Shown here: positions 45,476 to 57,935 of the stretch, in pieces | Layout of the letters: every line of letters starts with the position of its first letter | Position numbering within the stretch: the stretch's first letter is position 1 | Source of the DNA: Actinostola sp. cb2023 | Taxonomy: Eukaryota > Cnidaria > Anthozoa > Actiniaria > Actinostolidae | NCBI GenBank assembly: GCA_033675265.1 | Contig: JAUJYZ010001308.1 | Location: 585,494-649,493 of the forward strand | Reading direction: 5' to 3' | Length of the DNA: 64,000 nucleotides | The notes under the pieces: model-generated | What the model saw: only the letters and a program-made list of their open reading frames with translations | Told to the model about the DNA's origin: nothing | The model's database searches: none | Program-made: the position numbers and the translations under genes

Positions 45476-48400
45476 TTATAGTTCAATAGAATTTGGTGGG
45501 ATAGTCAAACACGCCATCCAAATGTCCATACATCGTTCATTCGGTGGTTGAATTGCGAATGTTCTTCCAGGAGTATCAACGTAAAATAGACAGCGTTTTT
45601 TCTTTTCGGTATCCCTTTGGCGATAAACTTGAGTAATGGACTGGTAACTAATGGCTCCTTTGGGGTGCTGACTCTGGTAAGATACAGGAGATATAACAAC
45701 CATTAAGGTGGTATCCATGGAAACATGTTACATCATATGTAAGTACCTTTTCATGTTCAAAATACGCTAAACATCGTTTGGTGAGATCAAGCACAAACCA
45801 TCGCTTCCTCCAATTCTTGTGAACTTCTGCAGAATATTACAGCTTAGTATTAATTTGGTGTTTGCATGGAGTACAATTGTAAGAGAGTACGAGTGATGCG
45901 CTACATGCCGTAACCATGTACAGCTTAGTATTAATCTGGTGTTTGCATGGAGTACAATTGTAAGAGAGTACGAGTGATGCGCTACATGCCGTAGCCATGT
46001 ACAGCTTAGTATTAATCTGGTGTTTGCATGGAGTACAATTGTAAGAGAGTACGAGTGATGCGCTACATGCCGTAGCCATGTACAGCTTAGTATTAATCTG
46101 GTGTTTGCATGGAGTACAATTGTAAGAGAGTACGAGTGATGCGCTACATGCCGTAGCCATGTACAGCTTAGTATTAATCTGGTGTTTGCATGGAGTACAA
46201 TTGTAAGAGAGTATGAGTGATGCGCTACATGCCGTAACCATGTACAGCTTAGTATTAATCTGGTGTTTGCATGGAGTACAATTGTAAGAGAGTACGAGTG
46301 ATGCGCTACATGCCGTAGCCATGTACAGCTTAGTATTAATCTGGTGTTTGCATGGAGTACAATTGTAAGAGAGTATGAGTGATGCGCTACATGCCGTAAC
46401 CATGTACAGCTTAGTATTAATCTGGTGTTTGCATGGAGTACAATTGTAAGAGAGTATGAGTGATGCGCTACATGCCGTAACCATGTACAGCTTAGTATTA
46501 ATCTGGTGTTTGCATGGAGTACAATTGTAAGAGAGTACGAGTGATGCGCTACATGCCGTAGCCATGTACAGCTTAGTATTAATCTGGTGTTTGCATGGAG
46601 TACAATTGTAAGAGAGTATGAGTGATGCGCTACATGCCGTAACCATGTACAGCTTAGTATTAATCTGGTGTTTGCATGGAGTACAATTGTAAGAGAGTAT
46701 GAGTGATGCGCTACATGCCGTAACCATGTACAGCTTAGTATTAATCTGGTGTTTGCATGGAGTACAATTGTAAGAGAGTATGAGTGATGCGCTACATGCC
46801 GTAGCCATGTACAGCTTAGTATTAATCTGGTGTTTGCATGGAGTACAATTGTAAGAGAGTATGAGTGATGCGCTACATGCCGTAACCATGTACAGCTTAG
46901 TATTAATCTGGTGTTTGCATGGAGTACAATTGTAAGAGAGTACGAGTGATGCGCTACATGCCGTAGCCATGTACAGCTTAGTATTAATCTGGTGTTTGCA
47001 TGGAGTACAATTGTAAGAGAGTATGAGTGATGCGCTACATGCCGTAACCATGTACAGCTTAGTATTAATCTGGTGTTTGCATGGAGTACAATTGTAAGAG
47101 AGTATGAGTGATGCGCTACATGCCGTAACCATGTACAGCTTAGTATTAATCTGGTGTTTGCATGGAGTACAATTGTAAGAGAGTATGAGTGATGCGCTAC
47201 ATGCCGTAGCCATGCACGACTAGCTTTACGGGTAGGAAACTAGCAAAGGTCCGCAAAATGGTGGTGTTGTGTTTGTAAGTACAGTCATTACAGTCAGGGA
47301 CTTGTCAGAAATTAACAGGGGGAGGGGGGTGGGGGGAGGGGTGGATATTTTAAATTGAGCGTTGAAAATGTTGTGACCCTCCCCTAGCGATGGGAATAAA
47401 ATTTCCTGACCCTCCCCTTGGGCTTTCACTGCCTATTTTTTCATGACCCTCCCTTTTCAGGGGCTCAAAAAGTTATGACCCTCCCCCATTTCCACCCCCA
47501 TCCCCCCCTGCTAATTTCTGACAAGTCCCTCAATACATTATTATGCGTTGTGTATGCACTATAATGAAAGCTCTCCAGACTTACGTCCTCGTTTGATCAT
47601 GTAACCACTACAGTGTGTGTCCGTTACTTTGACTGTTGATTCTTTGCTAAAGTTGACTCCTGAAACAATGAGTAGGAATCATTCCCAGGTCAGTACTGCA
47701 ACCCGGCGCGAACCGAGTGTGTGATCAGTTCGCATATACTCAGTCTCATATTGGAAAAGCTGATTGGCTAATCATGGTGACAGAAGTCTGTAAATGGTAT
47801 GTATAACTAATCAACCAGACATTGGACTGTTCTGTATGACGTCTGACAGATCGAGAGATATAACTACATACGACCTACAGATAATCACCTACCGGTGCTA
47901 TGTAGATAGTCCTGGAGACTAGTAAAAGTCTCACTGATCGGCTGAGGAACTTCTAAACGCTTTCTCGGCTCTGAATAAAGACGAAACACGAAGTTATAAC
48001 CGGTTTAACTTGAAATATGACGTCACTTGCTGACTTATCGCGGTTCAACTCGCTAATAAACACGAAGTTATAACCGGTTTAACTTGAAATATGACGTCAC
48101 TTGATGACTTATCGCGGTTCAACTCACTAATAAACACGAAGTTATAACCGGTTTAACTTGAAATATGACGTCACTTGCTGACTTATCGCGGTTCAACTCA
48201 CTAATAAACACGAAGTTATAACCGGTTTAACTTGAAATATGACGTCACTTGATGACTTATCGCGGTTCAACTCACTAATAAACACGAAGTTATAACCGTT
48301 TTAACTTGAAATATGACGTCACTTGCTGACTTACCGCGGTTCAACTCGCTAATAAACACGAAGTTATAACCGTTTTAACTTGAAATATGACGTCACTTGC

Positions 48401-51400
48401 TGACTTATCGCGGTTCAACTCGCTAATAAACACGAAGTTATAACCGGTTTAACTTGAAATATAACGTCATTTGCTGACTTACCGCGGTTCAACTCGCTAA
48501 TAAACACGAAGTTATAACCGGTTTAACTTGAAATATGACGTCACTTGATGACTTACCACGGTTCAACTCGCTAATAAACACGAAGTTATAACCGGTTTAA
48601 CTTGAAATATGACGTCACTTGATGACTTACCACGGTTCAACTCGCTAATTAATTCCGCGGTATAAAACTTGCTTCCGCCAACTTTTCTTTTTATACTTCG
48701 TCGCTTGATGGTCTTTTGGTTGGAAAAGCTTAACATGTCATCGAGAGACCGACTTCTTGTCATTCTTCGTTTAGCGTACAGCACACCATCATCGCTAGTG
48801 GTTGATTCAAGTGTAAGTGTTGAGGCTAGACTTGCAGTGAGACTCGAGTCCACAGAATCCTCGTCGTCTTCGCATGACTCGTCCAATGAAGGATCACTGT
48901 CGCCAGAGACATTAAATGACACATCTGACGTCACATGTGGATTGTTTGATGGAGTGTTTTTGGTCCAATCAGCGCTTACTAATTGTCGCGCTAGTTTGGA
49001 GTATTTACGCTGAAGATCCTAAAGATAAACAACCAAACAAGACTGGGTCAGTCCGCAGTAAATGGGCGTGGTTTATAGAGAAACGATCAGATAAACAACC
49101 AAACAAGACTGGGTCAATCCGCAGTAAATGGGCGTGGTTTATAGAGAAACGATCAGATAAACAACCAAACAAGACTGGGTCAATCCGCAGTAAATGGGCG
49201 TGGTTTATAGAGAAACGATCAGATAAACAACCAAACAAGACTGGGTCAGTCCGCAGTAAATGGGCGTGGTTTATAGAGAAACGATCAGATAAACAACCAA
49301 ACAAGACTGGGTCAATCCGCAGTAAATGGGCGTGGTTTATAGAGAAACGATCAGATAAACAACCAAACAAGACTGGGTCAGTCCGCAGTAAATGGGCGTG
49401 GTTTATAGAGAAACGATCAGATAAACAACCAAACAAGACTGGGTCAGTCCGCAGTAAATGGGCGTGGTTTATAGAGAAACGATCAGATAAACAACCAAAC
49501 AAGACTGGGTCAGTCCGCAGTAAATGGGCGTGGTTTATAGAGAAACGATCAGATAAACAACCAAACAAGACTGGGTCAGTCCGCAGTAAATGGGCGTGGT
49601 TTATAGAGAAACGATCAGATAAACAACCAAACAAGACTGGGTCAATCCGCAGTAAATGGGCGTGGTTTATAGAGAAACGATCAGATAAACAACCAAACAA
49701 GACTGGGTCAGTCCGCAGTAAATGGGCGTGGTTTATAGAGAAACGATCAGATAAACAACCAAACAAGACTGGGTCAATCCGCAGTATATGGGCGTGGTTT
49801 ATAGAGAAACGATCAGATAAACAACCAAACAAGACTGGGTCAATCCGCAGTAAATGGGCGTGGTTTATAGAGAAACGATCAGATAAACAACCAAACAAGA
49901 CTGGGTCAATCCGCAGTAAATGGGCGTGGTTTATAGAGAAACGATCAGATAATATAAACAACCAAACAAGACTGGGTCAGTCCGCAGTAAATGGGCGTGG
50001 TTTATAGAGAAACGATCAGATAAACAACCAAACAAGACTGGGTCAATCCGCAGTAAATGGGCGTGGTTTATAGAGAAACGATCAGATAATATAAACAACC
50101 AAACAAGACTGGGTCAGTCCGCAGTAAATGGGCGTGGTTTATAGAGAAACGATCAGATAAACAACCAAACAAGACTGGGTCAGTCCGCAGTAAATGGGCG
50201 TGGTTTATAGAGAAACGATCAGATAAACAACCAAACAAGACTGGGTCAATCCGCAGTAAATGGGCGTGGTTTATAGAGAAACGATCAGATAAACAACCAA
50301 ACAAGACTGGGTCAGTCCGCAGTAAATGGGCGTGGTTTATAGAGAAACGATCAGATAAACAACCAAACAAGACTGGGTCAATCCGCAGTATATGGGCGTG
50401 GTTTATAGAGAAACGATCAGATAAACAACCAAACAAGAATGGGTCAGTCCGCAGTAAATGGGCGTGGTTTTATAGAGAAACGATCAGATAAACAACCAAA
50501 CAAGACTGGGTCAATCCGCAGTATATGGGCGTGGTTTATAGAGAAACGATCAGATAAACAACCAAACAAGACTGGGTCAATCCGCAGTAAATGGGCGTGG
50601 TTTATAGAGAAACGATCAGATAAACAACCAAACAAGACTGGGTCAATCCGCAGTAAATGGGCGTGGTTTATAGAGAAACGATCAGATAAACAACCAAACA
50701 AGACTGGGTCAGTCCGCAGTAAATGGGCGTGGTTTATAGAGAAACGATCAGATAAACAACCAAACAAGACTGGGTCAGTCCGCAGTATATGGGCGTGGTT
50801 TATAGAGAAACGATCAGATAAACAACCAAACAAGACTGGGTCAGTCCGCAGTAAATGGGCGTGGTTTATAGAGAAACGATCAGATAAACAACCAAACAAG
50901 ACTGGGTCAGTCCGCAGTAAATGGGCGTGGTTTATAGAGAAACGATCAGATAAACAACCAAACAAGACTGGGTCAATCCGCAGTATATGGGCGTGGTTTA
51001 TGTAAGGTTGTATTACCTTGTAAATTTCTTCTAGTTTTAGAGACTGAATATAACCAGCTTTATTAGCGTCTCGAATATTCTCCTAGAATAAGAAAGAAAT
51101 GAGTAGAAGGGTTTCAGAAGAGTAAATCGTACTATACAAATATAATTATAATAATATGTAGAGAGTGATAAATAGCATAGGAAATACAGTCAAGCAGTAG
51201 TTCATTAATAATAATAATATTATTATAATAATCTATATTTTGAGTGAGTTACAAATACAGCAAATACAACAATTTACCTGTTTATAAGCCGATGAATAAA
51301 ATGAGGTCCATAATTTGAGACAAGGAATGTTGTAACGAGGAAAAATAGCACTGAAAAAAAAAACAATCCATAGAATTCCATCAAACTTTCTACTCGATGG

Positions 51401-54400
51401 GCTTCCTGTGGTATAACTGAACTACGTACTTTGGTTTGGCTCTGTAGCGAGGGTTGACAAAACGCTCAGGGTCAGACATGCTTGCTACGTTTAACCAAGT
51501 CCACAGAGACGTTGTCTTTTCCTTGATTCCTTTCTGTAAAACAGATGTTGGGTCAGGCGGAACAAAGTTGGACTAACAGGGGGAGGGTGAACCTACCATT
51601 TGGTCCGAGTTTGCGATGAAGTCACCAAAGCGACACGAATACGCGCTCTCTGCTATCGTCTGAAAGGAGAAATACATTAATAAGTTAACAACGAAAGAGA
51701 AGATTTATACTATATAGAAAAAGTACGAGAAACTAACATCACTTAGCTAGTGCATGGTGCAATACCTCAAGAAACGAAGAGTTGAATTCAAAACACAGTG
51801 GGAACTGTTGTGTAATCTGAAATGAAAACAACGGGTTTAGCGGCGGCATATATAGAAAGCGTGCATAGAGAGTGAGAGGAAAGGAAAGGACATTTACCTG
51901 CCATACACCGTCCAACCACTGGAGAAAGACAGGACTATGTTCATCTGTAGTTTCACCAGGAAGGGTTCGGTCAGAGAATTTATGTACAAACGACAACCAC
52001 TCCTTCTGGATTAATACCTGTAAGTACATCACGTGTTAGGCGACAGTGACGATACCTACAGTACGGAGTTACATTAGAGTACAGCATACCTGAAAACCGT
52101 CTACCGTCCTGTAGAACGGGTCCAGTAGAATCTGTGTAAGACTAGCGAGCTGTGAAATAGATTAAAGTAGAGAGATATCAGCGGTGTCAGTGATGCGGTC
52201 ATGCTCAGTCGTGTCGGCTTATGTTCAACTGATTTGGAGGGGTTTTAATGACGTCATGTTATCCATGGTAACCGAGTTGGCCTGCATTTTGTGAGGCAAG
52301 TACTGGTGAAGGACAAACTGAATGAAAAAGAGAAGAGACAGCCAACACCCCCACCCCCTCCCCCCACGACAATCATTACACACACCTGGGTGGTTCGATC
52401 AAGTCCATCGTCATAACTAAACAAAACCGATGATCTATCACACCCCACTCCCTCCCCCCACGACAATCATTACACACACCTGGGTGGTTCGATCAAGTCC
52501 ATCGTCATAACTAAACAAAACCGATGATCTATCACACCCCACTCCCTCCCCCCACGACAATCATTACACACACCTGGGTGGTTCGATCAAGTCCATCGTC
52601 ATAACTAAACAAAACCGATGATCTATCACACCCCACTCCCTCCCCCCACGACAATCATTACACACACCTGGGTGGTTCGATCAAGTCCATCGTCATAACT
52701 AAACAAAACCGATGATCTATCACACCCCACTCCCTCCCCCCACGACAATCATTACACACACCTGGGTGGTTCGATCAAGTCCATCGTCATAACTAAACAA
52801 AACCGATGATCTATCACACCCCACTCCCTCCCCCCACGACAATCATTACACACACCTGGGTGGTTCGATCAAGTCCATCGTCATAACTAAACAAAACCGA
52901 TGATCTATCACAGTCCATAGCAACAGCGGCTTGTGTTGCGCATTGTAACATCTCGCTGACTTGTGACAGCCATTCTGTCTCCTCCAAAGACGATAGGTAT
53001 TTGCTATCGTCACTATGACCACATAAGAGATGACGTCAGTATAATGGACGATGTACAAGGGGACTGGGACATGGCTACGTAAGTGCATAAGTAAGTATAC
53101 ATCAAATGTTGAGTTTTGTTCTCGATTAGTCACAGTAGACGTGATCTCGTTTGCGTGTGCAGACTCCTAACGAATTCTGGGAAACTATGGGTCAATACTT
53201 GTTCCATTACAGCCAACTTACACAGGGGTAGCCAGGAACGCCTGTACTTTATACGCACTTTGACGAACAGCTTTGTAGTCTGGGGGAGACTCGGTGTAGA
53301 CGAATTTGCAGTTGGCGTAGTAAAAAGCTGTAAAAACACACAAAACAAACAAACAGATAAATGAATGACATCTGAAGACTAAGGCTGCGCCCTCCCTCAA
53401 ATAAGCGCCTCCCCTCTATTTAGCGTCCCCCTTTGGAGCAGTTTTGTACTAAGCGCCCCTCTCTAATAAGGCCCTTCTCTCTCTAATAAGCGAGTAAGTG
53501 GACATTAAGATCTGTAATAGCGATTCTGAAATACTGCTTTCTTGTCTTTACGATTATGCCGGAGACATCCGGTAAGGGAGAGTGTAGGTCAGTGCCTCTG
53601 AGACCAGGGTAACTAAAATGGAATACGCTATTAGTACGTACTTTCTCCTTGTTCAGGGGTAAGCTGTCCCGTAGCGTTGTTCATACGTTGTGCTGGTGTA
53701 TTTAGTAGCCCTGTTCCCGACTGTTTGGGTCTGAGAATATGAAATAACGGTTAGAAATCACTTGATTTCATACAAAGACTAAAGATTCGAGTTCACTAGC
53801 GACACAAGCATAAGCGTCCTTATATCACTATGGAAACGGTGCTGACGCAAGCATAAGCGTCCTTATATCACTATGGAAACGGTGCTGACGCAAGCATAAG
53901 CGTCCTCATATCACTATGGAAACGGTGCTGACGCAAGCATATAAACACAAGGATTATAGTTTTTCCTTTTCTTGTACTTGCGCTTATTATACTTGTACCG
54001 GACCCGTTTTCACAGTGACATACATACATACATACATACATACTTTATTTGAATAAGGTCAGAGATATGGGCAGCTTTCGCTGATGTGGACCTCGTGTCT
54101 AAATAAGCTTCGTATTCTTGCGTCGCTTACCAGGCTTACGCGGTGAACACTTACTGTTCCGTGAAAACAACCAGTTTATTCTTGGCCGCTGACTCGTTTG
54201 TTTGACAGACACTATTGAGGAACTTCTCATCAGGCTCACAACGCGTCTCCAGTAAACCCCTGTAACCATGACAACAACCATTATTAATGTAATGACGTCA
54301 TTTCCTATCAAACTGACACCGTCACGTGACTTACCTACGAGTGAGTACAGTGGACGATCTCAGCATCACTGTTCCGTTAGTCTTTTGTCTCCAACACAAC

Positions 54401-55628
54401 GCGGGAAATGTACAACCCCTAAATAGATCATTATAGGATCAGTATACGAGACGTGATACATCATTGGCGTCCAGCCCAGACTCCTGCATGGATTCCCGTT
54501 CTAGGTGAGTCTGATAGGCGTGTCTAAAGCATGTTTTCCTGTCTTGAACACACGGACATATTGAGCAATTTCACTTACCTGTGGAAATTGGCGATGATTG
54601 AGAGTTCTTCGTCAGCTATTGTTGATGGAACTATGGTCTGCTTTGGGTACTCCTCGCATGAATGACCTTAAAAGGAGAATGATATGAATGACGTCATGTT
54701 GTGATTACGTCATGACATCATGACGATGGGTCAAGTCACGCGATGAAAACGTTTCTGCCTCTCGCGTTAAGGGCCGGACACACGGTGCAACATTGCGCGC
54801 AACATTGCACGTAACATGTATTGTTGCAGCGTGTGTCCACCTCTGCAACATGTTGCGCGCAATGTTGCAGAAGTAGAATCGAGTCCTACTTCTGCAACAT
54901 TGCGAGCAACAAATTACGTCGTATTAGCGCGCGCTAGTCAATTGCGCGCAACATGTTGCAGAGCAATGTTGCACCGTGTGTCCGCACCTTTATTCTTTCG
55001 GCTTGAAATATGTGCTTAATTGTTACTAACTTGGAACTCTCCATTCTGTAACTGTAGCAAACCCCATTCTTGTGTATTCATCTGAAATTGAACATAATTC
55101 AATGTTGTCTGGTGTCATTGTATCAATAATTATCAATCCCTGAAGATGGTCGCTTAGCCCGAAAGTTTGGAGAGAAAAAAATCATTTGGTTGAAGAATCC
55201 AATAATTGATTGAACAAAATTGTTTGGTGGAAGATGACATTTAAAAAATACAAATTATTCTTAGCGCATTTGATTGCGCTTTATAAATTAAATTATTATT
55301 ATTATTATTATTGTTGTTGTTATTATTATTATTATTATTATTGTTGTTGAATACGCGTTTGTCGTCTATTTCCTTTGCCTGACGAAGTTAAATACCTTCA
55401 ATTCATTATTGTTGTTGTTGTTATTATTATTATTAGTATTGTTGTTGTTATTGTTGTTGTTGTTGTTGCTGTTACTATTATTATTATTATTATTATTGTT
55501 GTTGTTGTTATTATTATTATTAATATTATTATTGTTGTTGTTGCTGTTACTATTATTATTATTATTATTGTTGTTGTTGTTATTATTTTTAGTAATATTA
55601 TTATTATTGTTGTTGTTGTTATTACTAC

Positions 55629-55692
<64 letters not shown>

Positions 55693-57346
55693 CCTTTAAA
55701 CTTGTAGAAATTAAGAGCATCTTTGCAGTCCAAGAAATCACCCACTTTGCTTGGAATAATCATGATAGCATTTCTGTGTGCAAAGGCAAACAGCCGAGAG
55801 AACGACTAGAAAAAGAAAAAGAGGAAAAATCATTTTTACCCAGAAATATTTAAGTTTTGCTATTTCCATCCAATGTATGTATGTTGTATCGTCCATGTCA
55901 TTACTTACAGGGTTGGTGTGATAGAGAAGAAGTTTAATAAGACTATCTGAGTCATAGCAGCTTTGCAAGCCAAGACAAAACTATAAAACCAACAAAATAA
56001 GTCATTAACAAAGAAGAATTATTGACTGATTTCATGATATACTTTATAGCATAGCATATACCATAATTACCCTGTGTGACTTGATGTTACTGCAGAGAAG
56101 CTCAAAGCCATCACAAAGAAACATGCTTTTGCCTTTGGGTAAGTTCTTCCTGGAATACTTTCTTATTTCATAAATACTCGCACATGGAACAGACAGTTCT
56201 AAGTCAAAGGTGTGATCTACATGGAAGGAAATATAATCAGTAACTTAATTAGCTCAAGTCATGCAAACAAAGACTACTAGTTAAACACAAAGTTCTGGTA
56301 TAAAAGGACACTGCCCAGGTACCGGTACATTGTTAGTCGCATATTCAAGTAGCAATACAAAGATTAATTAGCAAACGTATTGTCCTAACCCCTGGGTACC
56401 CCTGGGTTAGGCTCCTTTTATACTTGAACTTCATGTTTAAGTCCCAGTAAGCATCCATACTTATGCGTTCTATGTGTTGTACCATAGGTCTGTATGTCAT
56501 GAGCTTTACACTATTTCTATCATCATAACCAGGGATTTCTGATGAGAGTTTCGTTCTTACTGACTGAGAATACGTCAGTGTACTGGATGCTCTAGTGTTT
56601 CTGTAGGAAGAAATTTAAAGAACGGGATAAAATGAATGGAAATGAAAACAAAAAATGAGAAATAGAATGACAAACTAAAACAAACTGTTTAAGTAATATA
56701 TTAAATATGTGCTATATAAGTTAATAAATTATTATTATTAAAGAAATTAGCTGTGATTTACCTTCCCTGTCTCCTGTAAACTTCTGTTTCCTGTTGTGAA
56801 TGTTTTCTGTTATTTTTGTAATGTGACACATCCTTCTTAGATGTAATAGACTGTCGTCTTGATGCATTCCTTGATAACTCTTCTGCATCTTCTTCAAAAG
56901 TTGATGCTTTGTCTATGATGGTGTACAACTGTAATAATAATTATTTATTAATTGAAACACTAGGTATCAATGGGTACTGCTAAATTGTTACATATTGTAA
57001 CTAAATGCTGGGTGGGTGCAGGTATAACTGATGATGGACAGGAGCCCATGTGGTGGACTAGTATCTATTGGTTCAGAAATGAATTTAATTGCGTCCCCTT
57101 TCAGCTTGTGGCAAAATGTTTAGTTTTTATGGGGGAAGAAGGGCATGGCCAATATAGCGCTCCACCTACCTTAGCATAGATTCCAGTGAATATCACTCTG
57201 TAAGTAGTAAGATGAATGATGCCTTCAGCATAGTTATCAAAGGAATCAATGCACATCATATGATCCTGCTGTAAGATGATCTGTTCTCCAGGATACAGTG
57301 GTGGATGACTATAGAGGCGTGTGGAATATGACTGGCCTTGTAACGA
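45476..57346 (-). CDS. Sbf: SBF/MTMR5-MTMR13-like myotubularin pseudophosphatase, 5' (DENN) part not found
   Basis: Twenty-four exons, 5' to 3': 57346-57170, 56928-56762, 56600-56461, 56216-56071, 55980-55909, 55805-55694, 55081-55031, 54666-54579, 54418-54335, 54246-54155, 53730-53642, 53327-53222, 53003-52856, 52149-52090, 52017-51898, 51816-51766, 51659-51597, 51533-51430, 51350-51278, 51082-51017, 49018-48631, 47659-47585, 45826-45747, 45673-45476. Phases agree except between 54155 and 53730, where a small exon is probably missed. GRAM: IIHLTTYRVIFTG. Myotubularin: FPALCWRQKTNGTVMLRSS, LDPFYRTVDGFQ, VLIQKEWLSFVHKF. C-terminal PH: SGYMIKRG, NWRKRWFVLD, KGAISYQSITQV, GRTFAIQ. The CX5R loop reads YDDGLDRT: Cys is lost, so no phosphatase activity is expected, as is normal for SBF proteins. 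Vertebrate SBF1/2 act with Rab GEF DENN domains and active MTMR2. Confidence 0.85.
45841..47216 (-). repeat. 81-bp minisatellite, 17 units, in a PH-domain intron
   Basis: Unit (minus strand): ATGGTTACGGCATGTAGCGC, ATCACTCGTACTCTCTTAC, AATTGTACTCCATGCAAACA, CCAGATTAATACTAAGCTGT. Because 81 is divisible by 3, a 458-codon frame stays open, but it starts and stops inside the array. The array ends 14 bp before the acceptor of the exon at 45826. Confidence 0.95.
47216..47584. other. Intron remainder with C-rich imperfect hairpin
   Basis: AGGGACTTGTCAGAAATTA (about 47295) is mirrored by TAATTTCTGACAAGTCCCT (about 47512). Between them are imperfect repeats of GACCCTCCCCT. Probably a small TIR element. 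Confidence 0.6.
47987..48653 (-). repeat. 74-bp minisatellite duplicating an exon end and its 5' splice site, 9 units
   Basis: CACGAAGTTATAACC recurs every 74 bp (47987, 48061, 48135, 48209, 48283, 48357, 48431, 48505, 48579). Read on the minus strand each unit contains TTAGCGAGTTGAACCG..GTAAGTC, which is the end of the exon 49018-48631 plus its donor. Four units keep GGTAAG (exon copy, 48551, 48478, 48330); the other five read GATAAG. Confidence 0.9.
49021..51009. repeat. 66-bp minisatellite filling an entire SBF intron, about 30 units
   Basis: Unit: GATAAACAACCAAACAAGAC, TGGGTCARTCCGCAGTAWAT, GGGCGTGGTTTATAGAGAAA, CGATCA. It runs from about 10 bases inside the donor (exon end 51017) to within a few bases of the acceptor (exon start 49018), so the intron 49019-51016 is essentially all repeat. 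The 66-bp length keeps frames of 318 and 363 codons open on both strands; these are artefacts. Confidence 0.95.
52361..52914 (-). repeat. 94-bp tandem duplication of the pseudo-active-site exon end with its 5' splice site, 6 units
   Basis: CCTGGGTGGTTCGATC recurs at 52385, 52479, 52573, 52667, 52761 and 52855, exactly 94 bp apart. On the minus strand each unit carries the exon 3' end encoding DRSSVLFSYDDGLDRTTQ, then CCCAG|GTGTGTGTAATG, then intron. The unit at 52855 is the one continuous with the exon. Confidence 0.95.
53811..53940. repeat. Three tandem copies of about 43 bp in an SBF intron
   Basis: GACGCAAGCATAAGCGTCCT then TATCACTATGGAAACGGTGCT occurs three times (first copy starts GACACAAGC), nearly identical. 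Confidence 0.9.
54770..54989. mobile_element. PIF/Harbinger-like MITE in an SBF intron
   Basis: 220 bp beginning AGGGCCGGACACACGGTGCA and ending TGCACCGTGTGTCCGCACCT, flanked by TTA at 54767-54769 and 54990-54992. The interior is made of CAACATTGCGCGCAA-type palindromes. Confidence 0.75.
55290..55690. repeat. (ATT/GTT)n compound microsatellite in an SBF intron
   Basis: About 400 bp of TTATTATTGTTGTTG repeats with rare interruptions, ending against the donor side of the exon 55805-55694. Frames of 96-121 codons of Ile/Val/Leu are artefacts. Confidence 0.95.
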
Positions 57347-57735
57347 CTGCAACAAATATCACAATAATAATTAATAAACACAGTGATATCCCTGGTCATA
57401 ATCTGAATTCTCCTAATGGACTCTTTCAATTCTAGAGGATACTTATCTACTGTTCTTGTACAGAACACTTTGTTGTAGTTGTCTAGACTTTATTCTTAGT
57501 TGTTCTTATATACAGCTCCCCTAACACAGATGTACGTAATAATCACATACATACATACATAAACAGTTGTGACATGGATGCATGGAAACATATAAAGTGA
57601 AACCCTCAGAGAATGCGTTAAGTGTCCACTTAGGGTGTCTCTGCTTACTGCAGGAGGTTCCTTTAGAAAGCATGTCACAATGTTCTCAAATAGCATCTTA
57701 ATTATACCGTCATGCGCCAAACAGCATTAGACATG
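57347..57735. other. Upstream of the first recognised SBF exon
   Basis: A possible further minus-strand exon of 48 nt (about 57693-57646, LFENIVTCFLKEPPA, donor GTAAGC) can be drawn in phase 0, but no family match supports it. A CATACATACATA run lies near 57546. Confidence 0.2.
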
Positions 57736-57935
57736 ATTTAAGAAATATAAAACGTTTTCCATGTTTGTATAGCCTGATGCAAACACGAGGGGGAGTTTGG
57801 GAGAAATCGAGGGCTGATGTGTAAAACCGAGCCGCAATACAACTGTAACATCATTACCATGTTTGCATATAGCCTAGCTGATGCAAACACTGGTAACAGC
57901 CAATCAGATCACAGAGATTTCTGAATGTATTTTTT
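57736..57935. mobile_element. Dispersed repeat, copy B
   Basis: Same borders as 11980-12190: TTTAAGAAATATAAAACG at the start and CAGATCACAGAGATTTCTGA at the end, with GCAAACAC blocks between. Confidence 0.65.

Noticed and set aside
45837..47213. 458-codon minus-strand frame of 27-residue repeats, as a repetitive protein gene
   Set aside because: Unit length is a multiple of 3, the frame begins and ends in the array, and the array sits in an intron with phase-matched exons on both sides.
48916..51005. Frames of 363, 318, 188 and 173 codons of 22-residue repeats on both strands
   Set aside because: Open on both strands because the unit is 66 bp; lies within an SBF intron.
55375..55763. Hydrophobic poly-Ile/Val/Leu frames as membrane proteins
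   Set aside because: Translation of the (ATT/GTT)n microsatellite in an intron.
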